Shown: one piece after another, positions 8,530 to 16,766 of the stretch | How the letters are laid out: each line of letters starts with the position of its first letter | How positions within the stretch are numbered: the first letter of the stretch is position 1 | Source: Clostridiales bacterium | GTDB taxonomy: Bacteria; Bacillota_A; Clostridia; Oscillospirales; Oscillospiraceae | Length of the DNA: 64,000 nucleotides | Assembly: GCA_004553625.1 (NCBI GenBank) | Contig: SFKX01000019.1 | Span: 1-64,000, forward strand | Reading direction: 5' to 3' | Translations under genes and position numbers: made by a program | The notes under the pieces: model-generated | The model's database searches: none | The model's input: only the letters and a program-made list of their open reading frames with translations | Told to the model about the DNA's origin: nothing

Positions 8530-9936
8530 TCAGCTCACGGAGTATTTGTCGAGGGTCTCGATCCAGCTGCCGACAGTGAAGGAGACGGAGGCGCAGTACT
8601 CGGGGTCCTCGAGCACGAGCTTGCCGTCGGTGGTCCACCAGTCATAGCCGGCGTCATTGAGTGCGGCGAACTCGACGGTGGTGCCGTCCTCGGCCATGCC
8701 GCCGGTCTGGTGCTGGAAGATCTCCTCGTTCTCAGCGGCGACGGTCGGGTTGGAGGAGTAGCCGCCGATGTCCTTGCCCCAGGCGGAGAAGCCGTCGGCC
8801 GTGCAGGTCATGTAGGCGATGAAGGCGCAGGCGGTCCAGGGCAGCGGGCTGTTGTCGGTGACGAACAGGTAGTGGCAGTAGCCATAGCCGCCGATGCCGG
8901 TGTAGCCGTCGTTGTAGGCCGCTATCGTGATGTTGTTCTTGGAGACGGAGGCCGACTCCTCAACGGAGCGCAGCTTGGAGTACACCAGCAGGCCGAACTG
9001 GTCGGTCGCGGACTTGTCGACGAGGGTGTTGCAGATGGGGCCGTCGTCGGTCTGGGCGTTGTAGCTGCCGACCCAGAGCTTTATCCAGGCCAGGGCGTAC
9101 TTGCCGTTCTCGCCGAGGCCGAGGTCAGCCGCGTCGGAGGCCATGGCGTCGATGGTGGGCTGGAAGTAGGCCTGCTCCTCGGCGGAGAGGGCGTCAAAAG
9201 CCTCCTTGAGCCAGGCAGAGTATGTATCGTTCGTCAGCATGTAGAGGAAGTTCTTGCCGACGACCTCGGAGTCGATGTCCATAAACAGACCGTGCTCGCC
9301 CTCAGCGACGAAGTCCCAGCAGTTGTCGTAGGTCTTGGAGCCGGTGTTGTTGAACATGAAGACCTTGTTCAGGGTCTGCAGCGGCAGATAGCCGGTCCAC
9401 TCCTCGGCGGTGGTGCCGTTGGCCTCGGCCCAGTCCTTCGGGATGAAGGTGTCGAGGATGCCGGTCTGCACCATCTTGCTCTCTATCTGGTTGCCGTCCT
9501 GGATGAGCGTCATGGCGAAGGTACCGGTGTCCTTCAGGGAGTCGGAGGTCAGCTGGTCGAAGATCTTGTTGTTCTTCGGCTGCTGCCACTCGTAGTTGAG
9601 GGTGTAGCTCGGGTCAATGCTCTGGAGATACTCGATGAAGAGCGGCAGGGCCGTGCTGCCGCGGCTGGAGTTGCCCAGGCCGAAGAAGGTCGCGCCGTTG
9701 GACTCCTCGATGGCCTTCGCGGCCAGCTCCTCGAGCGTCATCGTCTCGGCCTCGGCAATTATCTGCTGAGTGGCCGTGAGCTCGACGTCGGGCTGATCAT
9801 CTGCGGGAGGGGTATCGACGTCCCCGCCGTCATCGGCCGGAGGCGCATCGGAAGCGGCGGGAGCCGGGGTGCCGCAGCCGGCCAGCAGGCCGACCAGCAT
9901 CATGGCAACGAGCAAGAGAGACAGTAGTTTTTTCAA
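8530..9936 (-). CDS. Extracellular solute-binding lipoprotein of the ABC importer
   Basis: The start is a TTG at 9936: TAGGAGG lies seven bases upstream, and the product then begins directly as a lipoprotein signal (LKKLLSLLLVAMMLVG, lipobox LLAGC). No ATG fits the SD. A Pro/Ala/Asp-rich linker of about 35 residues follows the lipid Cys, then a periplasmic-binding-protein fold rich in aromatic residues (FGLGNSSRGSTALPLF, YEWQQPKNNKIFDQL). It is the first gene of the operon and should capture substrate for the double permease. The family looks like an uncharacterised branch of SBP_bac proteins; ligand unknown. Confidence 0.88.
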   Translation of the reverse strand: MKKLLSLLLVAMMLVGLLAGCGTPAPAASDAPPADDGGDVDTPPADDQPDVELTATQQIIAEAETMTLEELAAKAIEESNGATFFGLGNSSRGSTALPLFIEYLQSIDPSYTLNYEWQQPKNNKIFDQLTSDSLKDTGTFAMTLIQDGNQIESKMVQTGILDTFIPKDWAEANGTTAEEWTGYLPLQTLNKVFMFNNTGSKTYDNCWDFVAEGEHGLFMDIDSEVVGKNFLYMLTNDTYSAWLKEAFDALSAEEQAYFQPTIDAMASDAADLGLGENGKYALAWIKLWVGSYNAQTDDGPICNTLVDKSATDQFGLLVYSKLRSVEESASVSKNNITIAAYNDGYTGIGGYGYCHYLFVTDNSPLPWTACAFIAYMTCTADGFSAWGKDIGGYSSNPTVAAENEEIFQHQTGGMAEDGTTVEFAALNDAGYDWWTTDGKLVLEDPEYCASVSFTVGSWIETLDKYSVS

Positions 9937-10108
9937 GTTGTTTCCTCCTAACATTATAAAATACTCAAAATCCACTGCCGGTGCCTGGCCGTCGAAATAT
10001 ACAAAGCACAACGCCGGGCTGCCGGTCTTTCTGCCTATATTCTACAAAACTCTTTTCAACTTTACCACAGAAAATCCTGCGATATTTTTGAAATTCATGA
10101 CATCTGTT

Positions 10109-10137
10109 AAAAAATCCCCGTGCCGGAAGGCACGGGG
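10109..10137 (-). terminator. Intrinsic terminator of the DJ-1/inositol-phosphatase operon
   Basis: A 9-bp perfect GC stem (10116-10124 with 10129-10137) with a four-base loop, followed on the minus strand by a T-rich tract (10109-10114). It lies 17 bases past the stop. The 170 bases between it and the next gene (9937-10108) hold AT-rich leader sequence of the transporter operon in which I see no certain promoter or riboswitch. Confidence 0.9.
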
Positions 10138-10153
10138 AAGTCAAAAGCAATTA

Positions 10154-10942
10154 TCATATATTGTGCAAAAGTTCCAAAAGTTTCTTGTGAACAGTGGGAT
10201 TGGCAACAATGATGTCTGAGGAGTGGAACATGTCCGGACTGCGGCCGCGGAGGTCTGTCACGACTGCGCCGGCCTCGCGCGAGATGAGCAGACCGGCGGC
10301 GTAGTCCCAGGGGTTCAGCAGACACTCGGTGTAGGCGTCTGTCCGCCCGTCTGCCACGGAGCAGAAGTCCAGCGAAGCTGTACCCATGCGGCGTATGTCC
10401 ACGCAGCTGTCGTAAACTGCGCGTATCAGGGCGAAGTTGCGTCCGGCCTGGTCACGCTTGGCGGGGTTTGTGCCAACGTCTATGAGACATTCGCCAAGGT
10501 CCTCCGTGCAGCTGACGTGTATCTTGCGCCCATTGAGGCTTGCGCCCATGCCGGCGCGGGCGGTGTAGAGCTCCTCGGTGTCCGGGTTAAAGACGATGCC
10601 GAGAACGGGAGCACCGTCTGCTACGAGTGCGAGCGAGATCGCGCTGTGCCGGAGGTGATGGATGAAGTTCGTCGTGCCGTCCACGGGGTCGAGTATCCAG
10701 ACGAGGCCAGAGGTGTCGAGCTGTGAGTTGTCCTGTTCCTCTCCCATGAATTTGGCTTCAGGCAGTATCTCGGAGAGCCTGCGGCGCAGCAGCTCCTGTA
10801 TGCCGGTGTCCACCTCAGTGACAAAGTCGCGTGCCTGCTTGCGCCTTATGTGTGCGGCGAGTTCACGGTTGCCAAAGAGCAGCCCAGCCTCGCGCACTGC
10901 GATGACCGACTCTTTTAGGAGCGCTTCCAAGTCGGGTCCCAT
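10154..10942 (-). CDS. Inositol monophosphatase family protein
   Basis: The signature of Mg2+/Li+-sensitive phosphomonoesterases is complete: D45, E68 in GEEQ, and D85/D88 in WILDPVDGTTNF, plus the C-terminal NPWDYAAG motif that supplies the last metal ligand. Length (262 aa) is normal. Members hydrolyse inositol-1-phosphate, fructose-1,6-bisphosphate, histidinol phosphate or PAP, and sequence alone does not separate these. It is the second gene of a two-gene leftward operon, four bases after the DJ-1-like stop. Confidence 0.93.
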   Translation of the reverse strand: MGPDLEALLKESVIAVREAGLLFGNRELAAHIRRKQARDFVTEVDTGIQELLRRRLSEILPEAKFMGEEQDNSQLDTSGLVWILDPVDGTTNFIHHLRHSAISLALVADGAPVLGIVFNPDTEELYTARAGMGASLNGRKIHVSCTEDLGECLIDVGTNPAKRDQAGRNFALIRAVYDSCVDIRRMGTASLDFCSVADGRTDAYTECLLNPWDYAAGLLISREAGAVVTDLRGRSPDMFHSSDIIVANPTVHKKLLELLHNI

Positions 10943-10946
10943 GGTC

Positions 10947-11519
10947 TCAGTCCCCCTTGCCGCAGCACTCGGGGTGCTGTATCTTTTTCTTGATTTCGAG
11001 CGACTTTTCCTCGCCGGCGAGCAGACGCACGAGTTCCAGTCCCATGTCTATAGCGTAGCCCAGACCGCGGCCGGTGGTTATGTTCTCGTCGGTAACGATG
11101 CCATCAGGGACGGCGATGGCGCCGAGCATCTCCTTTTCAAAGCCGGGGAAGCAGGCGGCGCGCCTGTTTCTGAGCAGGCCGAGCCTTCCAAGCACGACGC
11201 CCGGAGCCGCACAGAGCGCGGCGACGTGCTTATACTCCGCGTCGAACTGCAGGAGCAGCGTCTTAAGACCCGGATGGGCATAGAGGTTTTCCACACCTGG
11301 GATGCCGCCGGGGACGTAGAGCGCGTCAACGTCTGAGTAATCCACCTCAGCGAAGAGCTTGTCGGCCACAACGCTGATGCCGTGAGAGCCGGTGACGACT
11401 TTTGAATCTGTGACGGACACAAGTTCGACCTGGACGCCGGCGCGGCGGACGATATCCACAACGGCAAGTGTCTCGACTTCCTCAGAACCACTTGCCATAA
11501 ACACACAGAGTTTTGCCAT
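10947..11519 (-). CDS. DJ-1/PfpI family protein
   Basis: From the ATG at 11519 (SD GGGAGAG about nine bases upstream) the protein starts MAKLCVFMASGSEEVETLA, with the conserved Glu of the family (GSEEVE) and the nucleophile-elbow Cys in ALCAAPGVVLG. The closing TGRGLGYAIDMGLELVRLL is typical of the ThiJ/YajL/YhbO branch. Such proteins act in oxidative or glycation stress as chaperones or deglycases. An upstream in-frame extension to 11639 lacks an SD and is rejected. It is first in the operon with the inositol-phosphatase gene. Confidence 0.92.
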   Translation of the reverse strand: MAKLCVFMASGSEEVETLAVVDIVRRAGVQVELVSVTDSKVVTGSHGISVVADKLFAEVDYSDVDALYVPGGIPGVENLYAHPGLKTLLLQFDAEYKHVAALCAAPGVVLGRLGLLRNRRAACFPGFEKEMLGAIAVPDGIVTDENITTGRGLGYAIDMGLELVRLLAGEEKSLEIKKKIQHPECCGKGD

Positions 11520-11620
11520 CTTTGCATCTCTCCCTTCGCAGCCATTATACACGGCCTGCCAAAAAAAGAAAAGACGTAATAATCCGTCCTCAAAGCGGAA
11601 AACTACGCTAGAGGTGTTGA

Positions 11621-12061
11621 ATGATGCAAAAGATGACAAACGAGCAGTATGCCGAGTACGTTAAACGCAAGTCTCCGCCTTCGCCCCTATGGGGAGACCT
11701 GTTGAAGGCGTTCTTGATAGGCGGCGCGATCTGCGTTATTGGGGAGCTGGTGACGCAGCTCTGGCTCTACGCGGGTCTCGAGCGCGCGGACGCCTCCACG
11801 GCCTGCTCGATGACTTTGGTTTTCCTGGGCGCGCTACTCACGGGCCTCGGTGTGTACGACGATATTGCAAAGTTCGGCGGCGCGGGAACTCTTGTGCCGA
11901 TAACCGGATTCGCTAACGCGGTAGTTTCGCCTGCACTTGAGTTTAAAAGCGAGGGATTTGTCACCGGCACGGCTGCGAAGATGTTCATAATCGCAGGTCC
12001 CGTAATAGTGTTTGGCGTATCCGCAAGTATCGTCTACGGGCTCGTGCTCTGTCTGCTTTAG
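11621..12061 (+). CDS. spoVAC: Stage V sporulation protein AC
   Basis: The N-terminal YVKRKSPPSPLWGDLLKAF and the later TLVPITGFANAVVSPALEF and KMFIIAGPVIVFG segments match the SpoVAC family. These are inner-membrane channel proteins that move Ca2+-dipicolinate into the forespore. About four membrane helices are visible and length is normal (146 aa). SD GAGGTG precedes ATG codons at 11621 and 11624. Unlike the usual spoVA cluster, no spoVAD or spoVAE sits beside it, since the next gene is an amylase-family enzyme. Forespore-specific (sigma-G) expression is expected from the family, but I did not identify the promoter. Confidence 0.93.
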   Translation: MMQKMTNEQYAEYVKRKSPPSPLWGDLLKAFLIGGAICVIGELVTQLWLYAGLERADASTACSMTLVFLGALLTGLGVYDDIAKFGGAGTLVPITGFANAVVSPALEFKSEGFVTGTAAKMFIIAGPVIVFGVSASIVYGLVLCLL

Positions 12062-12131
12062 GTAAAACCCCCTTTTCAAATCGTCCGGTCTGAGTTATAC
12101 TTGCTTCACTTGACGAAAGGACGATTTGGAT

Positions 12132-13436
12132 ATGTGGGCTTATGACAGCGTATTTTATCACATCTACCCCCTGGGCTTCTGCGGCGCACCGCACGAGAAC
12201 GACGGCGTTACTGAGCACAGGATGCTAAAGATAGCGGACTGGGCGGAGCACATAGAAAAGCTCGGCGCGGACGCCCTTTATCTCGGTCCCGTGTTTGAGA
12301 GCGACTGCCACGGCTACGACACGCGGGATTACCGCAAGGCAGACTGCCGCCTCGGCACTAACGAGGACCTCAAGGCGGTCTGCAAGACGCTCAAAGAGCA
12401 CGGCATCCGCGTCATCTTCGACGGTGTTTTTAACCATGTGGGCCGTGGCTTCTGGGCATTCCGCGACGTGCAGGAAAAGAAGTGGGCCTCGCCCTACAAG
12501 GACTGGTTCAACATTAACTTCGGCGGCAACAGCGGCTATAACGACGGCTTTTGGTACGAGGGTTGGGAGGGCCACTATGAGCTCGTGAAGCTCAACCTCC
12601 GCAACCCCGCCGTCGCGGACTACATACTCGACACCGTGAAGTTCTGGCGCGACGAGTTCGGGATAGACGGCCTGCGCCTGGACGTTGCCTACTGCCTGGA
12701 CCTCGACTTCCTTCGTCGTCTGCGCTCCTTCTGCGACGGGCTGGGCGACTTCTTTCTCCTGGGCGAAACGCTCCACGGCGACTATAACCGCTGGATGAAC
12801 GACGGGATGCTCCACAGCGTCACGAACTACGAGTGCTACAAGGGGCTGTATTCCAGCTTCAACAGCATGAACATGTTTGAGATAGTCCACAGCCTCAAGC
12901 GCCAGTTCGGACCGGAGAACTGGACGCTTTACAAGGGCCGCCACCTCCTCAGCTTCTGCGACAATCACGACGTCACCCGCGCGGCGACTATCCTGCAAAA
13001 CAAGGCGCATATACCTCTCATATATGGCCTCGTGTTTGCCATGCCGGGCATTCCCTGCGTCTACTACGGCAGCGAGTGGGGTGCTGAGGGCGACAAGCGC
13101 AACGGTGACTGGAGCCTCCGCCCGAGCTTCGAGGCGCCGGAGTGGAACGAACTGACTGACACGATATCCGCGATGACCAAGGCGCACCGTGCCAGCCGCG
13201 CGCTCTGTTATGGAGACTTTAAGGACCTGCTCCTGACCAACCGTCAGGCAGTGTTCCAGCGCGAGGCGGAAGGGGAGAGGGTCATTGTTGCGATAAATGC
13301 AGACTCCGTGCCTTACACCGCCCACTTCAACGTCAACTGTGGCAGGGCGCAGGACCTGATAAGCGGCAAAATGCACGACTTCGGAGGCGGCAGCGAGCTG
13401 CCCCCATACAGCGTGGCATATTGGAAATGCGAATGA
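12132..13436 (+). CDS. Glycoside hydrolase family 13 (alpha-amylase/cyclomaltodextrinase-like)
   Basis: The catalytic triad is visible: nucleophile D184 in GLRLDVAYCLD, acid/base E212 in LLGETLHGDY and D280 in FCDNHDVTR; VIFDGVFNHVG is conserved region I. The protein lacks a signal peptide, so it should act in the cytoplasm on imported oligosaccharides, like neopullulanases and maltogenic amylases. It is short (435 aa) and lacks their N-terminal dimer domain. ATG 12132 is chosen because AAAGGA lies ten bases upstream; an in-frame TTG at 12126 is possible. Confidence 0.93.
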   Translation: MWAYDSVFYHIYPLGFCGAPHENDGVTEHRMLKIADWAEHIEKLGADALYLGPVFESDCHGYDTRDYRKADCRLGTNEDLKAVCKTLKEHGIRVIFDGVFNHVGRGFWAFRDVQEKKWASPYKDWFNINFGGNSGYNDGFWYEGWEGHYELVKLNLRNPAVADYILDTVKFWRDEFGIDGLRLDVAYCLDLDFLRRLRSFCDGLGDFFLLGETLHGDYNRWMNDGMLHSVTNYECYKGLYSSFNSMNMFEIVHSLKRQFGPENWTLYKGRHLLSFCDNHDVTRAATILQNKAHIPLIYGLVFAMPGIPCVYYGSEWGAEGDKRNGDWSLRPSFEAPEWNELTDTISAMTKAHRASRALCYGDFKDLLLTNRQAVFQREAEGERVIVAINADSVPYTAHFNVNCGRAQDLISGKMHDFGGGSELPPYSVAYWKCE

Positions 13437-13448
13437 GCTGAAATATGC

Positions 13449-13488
13449 AAAAAGCCCCCGGCCTCGTGCCGGGGGCTCTGCTGTTTTA
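13449..13488. terminator. Bidirectional terminator between the amylase and M56-sensor genes
   Basis: A 10-bp perfect stem (13453-13462 with 13468-13477) with a five-base loop, T-rich on the right (TGTTTTATT) and with an A-run on the left that reads as T on the minus strand. It serves two convergent genes. Confidence 0.9.
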
Positions 13489-15678
13489 TTCCGCCGGGCT
13501 TATCAGCGCGCCCATATTGGAGCCTTTAGCGGTCATGGTCAGGCCGGGACAGTTCAGGATGGCTCGGTAGGTATTTTCTATGAGGCTCGGCTGTGCTATT
13601 CGAGTTATGCTTATGCTGCCGCTGTACTGCGCTTCGTCGCCATTGTAGACGGTAAAGTATATCGTCGTCGAGGCGGTGTCTGTGTCCGGCATCCAGCGGA
13701 GCTCCAGCCCGGGCTCGAGGCTCAGACTCTGGCCATTATAATTCACACGGCTATCCTGCAGCCAGCCCGCGTTGCAGCTTGCCTCTATGCGCGTCCAGTC
13801 GAAGTCGAAATCGAACATGAACTGTATGCCGTAAAGACTGCTCACGGCGAGATTTGACGTCCAATTCACGCCGCCGGCAAAAATGCGCTCATAGAGGTCG
13901 AACGCAGCGGCATCGTAGTCGCCGCCGAGCTCGGTGACCGTCAGTTCGCTCAGAATGCCGATATAGCTCCAAACCTCACCGTCCCGTAGCAGCAGCATGT
14001 AGCAGTCACCACCGCTGTGCAGTCGCGTGATCCAGCCGTTTTCAATGACCATTCCGCCCGCAGGCATGGCGTTGTCGCCATCCGCTAGTTTATAGCGTGT
14101 ACCCAGCCTGTAAAGGCACAGTGTGCCGCCCTCCGGGGCCTCCAGCTCTGTAACAAGCTCAAGCCCGTTTATCTCTATCTCTGTGATGTCGAAGCCGGAG
14201 GTCTCCGCCAGCATGTCCACACCGCCGCAGGCAAAGCTGATGAGCTGCTCCGGCAGCGCGTCAAGTCCATCTGCCAGCCTTATAACCGGCGTCTGTGCCG
14301 CTTTTATTCGCGCATACTCTCCCGTGACCGCTGCGGGATAGTTTCCTCCGTAACCATCGCCGCCCATGACCGTGTCTCGGTCGGCGGTACCCAGCCACTC
14401 CCAGACACCGTCTTTACACAGCATGAGCAGGTAATCCGTGGGCAGACCGGATTTGAGCAGAGTGAACCAGTCCCCATCGGCATAGAAGCTGGCAGCAAGA
14501 CCGTACAGGTACAGCGTCCCGCCGTCCTGGCAGGGCGTCTCGGCGCAGAGCTCGAGCGTCGTTATCTCCGCTGCGCTGATGTCAACGACGTCCAGCCCGG
14601 CGGCAAGCTCCAGCACACGGGCCTGCGCCGCCTCGAGAACGGGACCGGGTGCGCTTTCCGCAATGCCATCTGCAGCGTCGGGTATGAACTTCGGCAGTTG
14701 TGCCGCTATGGTCACGGTGTCCGCATCTCCCGCGTCCTCCTTTGCTTTGGGGTCTGTCAGGAAGCACACCGCTGCACCTATGCAGACGACAATCGCCAGC
14801 ACGACGAGCCAGAACGCGGGTTTTTTGTAACTGAGCACCGACTTTACCCTGCCTTTGACCGAGGCCTCGCCAAAGGCCAGCGGGCAGGCGCCTACGCTGT
14901 GACGCGGACGGCTGAGGTCCAACAGTGCCTGGGAATAGTCAGCTCGCCCGGCCGCGGGCATCGAACGTATCACGCGCTCGTCGCAGGCAAGTTCAATGTC
15001 CCGGCAAAACAGCGCATATGCCAGCCAGACCAGCGGATTGTACCAGTGTGCGGACAGTATCAGCCAGCCCAGTGGTTTTATGACATGGTCGCCGCGCGCG
15101 ATGTGCGCCTGCTCGTGAGCCAGTACCTGTACCCGTGCTCCATCAGAGAGGCCGAGAGGCAGGTATATGCGCGGCCGAAAGAGACCAAGCACAAAGGGTG
15201 AGGCAACTTTTTCGCACTCATAGACGTTTCCCTCGACTCTAACCGCTTCCGCGACACTGTGCCGCAGTCTCATATAGCTCAAGAGCGCCCAGAGCAGCAT
15301 CAACACCGACACGGCAAGCCAAAGCGCTGAGGCTAAGGGTAGGAGCACCTGCAGCGGGTTCGCGCTTGATGCGGTCTCGGGCATAAAAGCCTGTGTAAAG
15401 CCCGGGTTTATGGCGTTGTTGAGCGCAGTGATGCCCGTGTTCAACTCAGGCGTGCGTTCGAGCATGATGCCCTGCGGCAGCGTCTCCGCGCTTGGTATGA
15501 GACTCAGCGCGCTCTTAAAGCTCCAGGGCAGGACGAGCCGCAAACCCACAATTGCCCAGAGCATCAGCCGGAATCGCTTCGGCGCCTTTTTGAGTACAAA
15601 GCGCAGGACCACAACGGCCAGGATCAGCCAGCTCGCGGCTATACCCATGTTCAGGGCCTTCTGGAATACCTCAGCCAT
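13486..15678 (-). CDS. BlaR1/MecR1-like M56 metallopeptidase membrane sensor
   Basis: The N-terminal 300 residues carry about four membrane helices and the M56 zinc-protease core, HEQAH at 188-192 followed by the distal Glu in ELACDERVI. A further helix (FWLVVLAIVVCIGAAVCFL) leads to a ~420-residue extracellular part. That part is not a penicillin-binding domain. It contains two related blocks (about 14300-14595 and 13875-14195), each with LELxxE...GGTLxLYxL...YxLxLxxDGxWxxxG...YxRI, and then a unique end. Family members sense an external signal and cleave the BlaI-type repressor. It overlaps the BlaI gene by eight bases, which supports that pairing. Confidence 0.9.
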   Translation of the reverse strand: MAEVFQKALNMGIAASWLILAVVVLRFVLKKAPKRFRLMLWAIVGLRLVLPWSFKSALSLIPSAETLPQGIMLERTPELNTGITALNNAINPGFTQAFMPETASSANPLQVLLPLASALWLAVSVLMLLWALLSYMRLRHSVAEAVRVEGNVYECEKVASPFVLGLFRPRIYLPLGLSDGARVQVLAHEQAHIARGDHVIKPLGWLILSAHWYNPLVWLAYALFCRDIELACDERVIRSMPAAGRADYSQALLDLSRPRHSVGACPLAFGEASVKGRVKSVLSYKKPAFWLVVLAIVVCIGAAVCFLTDPKAKEDAGDADTVTIAAQLPKFIPDAADGIAESAPGPVLEAAQARVLELAAGLDVVDISAAEITTLELCAETPCQDGGTLYLYGLAASFYADGDWFTLLKSGLPTDYLLMLCKDGVWEWLGTADRDTVMGGDGYGGNYPAAVTGEYARIKAAQTPVIRLADGLDALPEQLISFACGGVDMLAETSGFDITEIEINGLELVTELEAPEGGTLCLYRLGTRYKLADGDNAMPAGGMVIENGWITRLHSGGDCYMLLLRDGEVWSYIGILSELTVTELGGDYDAAAFDLYERIFAGGVNWTSNLAVSSLYGIQFMFDFDFDWTRIEASCNAGWLQDSRVNYNGQSLSLEPGLELRWMPDTDTASTTIYFTVYNGDEAQYSGSISITRIAQPSLIENTYRAILNCPGLTMTAKGSNMGALISPAE

Positions 15679-16045
15679 CTCCGCAGCCCTCCCTGAAGCC
15701 GTCTATCATGCGCTGGACCTCGTCCAGTTCCTCTGCCGAAAGCCGCCTGTTCCGCGTGAAGGCGGCGATGAATGCGGGGAGAGAGCCGCCGAATTTCTTC
15801 TCCACAAGCTCGTCTATCTCCGCCTCCTGCACTTCGTCCTTCGTCACCAGCGCTCGCACGACCGAGTTTTCGTTAACCAGCACCCCGCGCTCCGACAGGC
15901 GCTTTATGACCGTATATGTCGTTGTTGGCTTCCATCCCAGCTGCTCGCGGCAGAGTGCTACAAGCTCGCTGCTTTTTACCGGCTCGTGTTCCCATAGTAT
16001 CAGGCAGAACCTGTACTCGCTCTCAAACACCTTTGGTGTGTCCAT
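15671..16045 (-). CDS. BlaI/MecI/CopY-type transcriptional repressor
   Basis: A winged-helix protein of 124 aa with the family features LWEHEPVKSSEL, recognition helix TTTYTVIKRLSERG and a C-terminal dimerisation helix. Start ATG 16045 has AGAGGTG six bases upstream; the in-frame GTG at 16054 lies in that SD. It should bind the two palindromes just upstream (16055-16094), repress its own operon and be inactivated by the M56 sensor encoded next. Targets beyond autoregulation are unknown; no beta-lactamase gene is nearby. Confidence 0.93.
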   Translation of the reverse strand: MDTPKVFESEYRFCLILWEHEPVKSSELVALCREQLGWKPTTTYTVIKRLSERGVLVNENSVVRALVTKDEVQEAEIDELVEKKFGGSLPAFIAAFTRNRRLSAEELDEVQRMIDGFREGCGDG

Positions 16046-16054
16046 TAAAAGCAC

Positions 16055-16094
16055 CTCTAATCCGTTAGAGTAATTTCAATCTAACACATTAGAG
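16055..16094 (-). promoter_or_regulatory. Double palindromic operator of the BlaI/BlaR1-like operon
   Basis: CTCTAA-N4-TTAGAG (16055-16070) and TCTAA-N4-TTAGA (16080-16093) share one consensus, with centres 24 bp apart. The proximal one touches the SD region, so a dimer there would block initiation. The sequence differs from the TACA-N-TGTA core of staphylococcal bla/mec operators. Confidence 0.75.
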
Positions 16095-16188
16095 CGGACT
16101 TGTCAAGCTCATATTTGCAGGTGGCGGAGCTTGAAAAGCGGGTGCGGCGGTGCTAAAATGAGCAAAATTGCGATGGAGGAGCGAAAAA

Positions 16189-16707
16189 ATGATAAGAGCG
16201 GCCATAGAGAGGGATATAGACGCCGTTGATGCGGCATATACGGAGCTGCTGCTGCACGAGCAGGAGCACGGCTCAAACACGCAGTGGGTTCAGGGGCTTT
16301 ACCCGACGCGGGCCACGGCGGAGCGGGCTTATACGGCGGGAGAGCTCTACGTCCTCGAGGAGGGCGGGCAGGTTCGCGCCAGCATGATACTTAACGGCCG
16401 TCAGGCGCCGGAGTACCGCGAGGTACCCTGGCAGTATCCGGCGGAGGACACGGAGGTCCTGGTGATACACACGCTCTGCGTGCCGCCCTCGGAGGCCGGG
16501 CGCGGATATGGGACGAGGATGGTGGATTTCGCCTCTGGCTATGCGCTGGGACGTGGCGGGCGCGTCATACGGCTGGATACGAACATCAAAAACCTGCCCG
16601 CACAGAGCCTCTATGTAAAAAACGGCTTCCGCATAGCAGGAAGCCGCCGCTGCCTGCACGAGGGAGTCCTGGATACCGAGCTGGTTTATCTTGAGCGCAG
16701 CCTGTAG
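16189..16707 (+). CDS. GNAT-family N-acetyltransferase
   Basis: The 172-aa protein shows the acetyl-CoA-binding motif A as VLVIHTLCVPPSEAGRGYG (R/Q-x-x-G-x-G/A type) and the terminal LPAQSLYVKNGFRIAGS beta-bulge motif. Start ATG 16189 has GGAGGA ten bases upstream and gives a normal GNAT N-terminus (MIRAAIERDIDAV). The acceptor substrate cannot be predicted. It is a single-gene unit ending in a strong terminator, reading away from the BlaI gene. Confidence 0.92.
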   Translation: MIRAAIERDIDAVDAAYTELLLHEQEHGSNTQWVQGLYPTRATAERAYTAGELYVLEEGGQVRASMILNGRQAPEYREVPWQYPAEDTEVLVIHTLCVPPSEAGRGYGTRMVDFASGYALGRGGRVIRLDTNIKNLPAQSLYVKNGFRIAGSRRCLHEGVLDTELVYLERSL

Positions 16708-16720
16708 AGAGGAAAAGCGA

Positions 16721-16753
16721 CGCGCCGCCCGAAAAACGGGCGGCGCGTTTTTT
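16721..16753 (+). terminator. Intrinsic terminator of the GNAT gene
   Basis: An 11-bp perfect stem (16721-16731 with 16737-16747), AAAAA loop and six T. The convergent CoA-transferase gene ends 14 bases further on. Confidence 0.93.
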
Positions 16754-16766
16754 ATAAAACGTTTTG

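Noticed and set aside
8521..9927. 468-codon open frame on the plus strand opposite the solute-binding-protein gene
   Set aside because: Composition is a Gly/Val/Glu-rich mirror of a GC-rich coding strand, with no SD and no family signature; the opposite strand is a clear lipoprotein.
9937..10108. Possible riboswitch in the leader of the transporter operon
   Set aside because: I could not fit the sequence to any riboswitch consensus that I know, and no terminator/antiterminator pair is visible.
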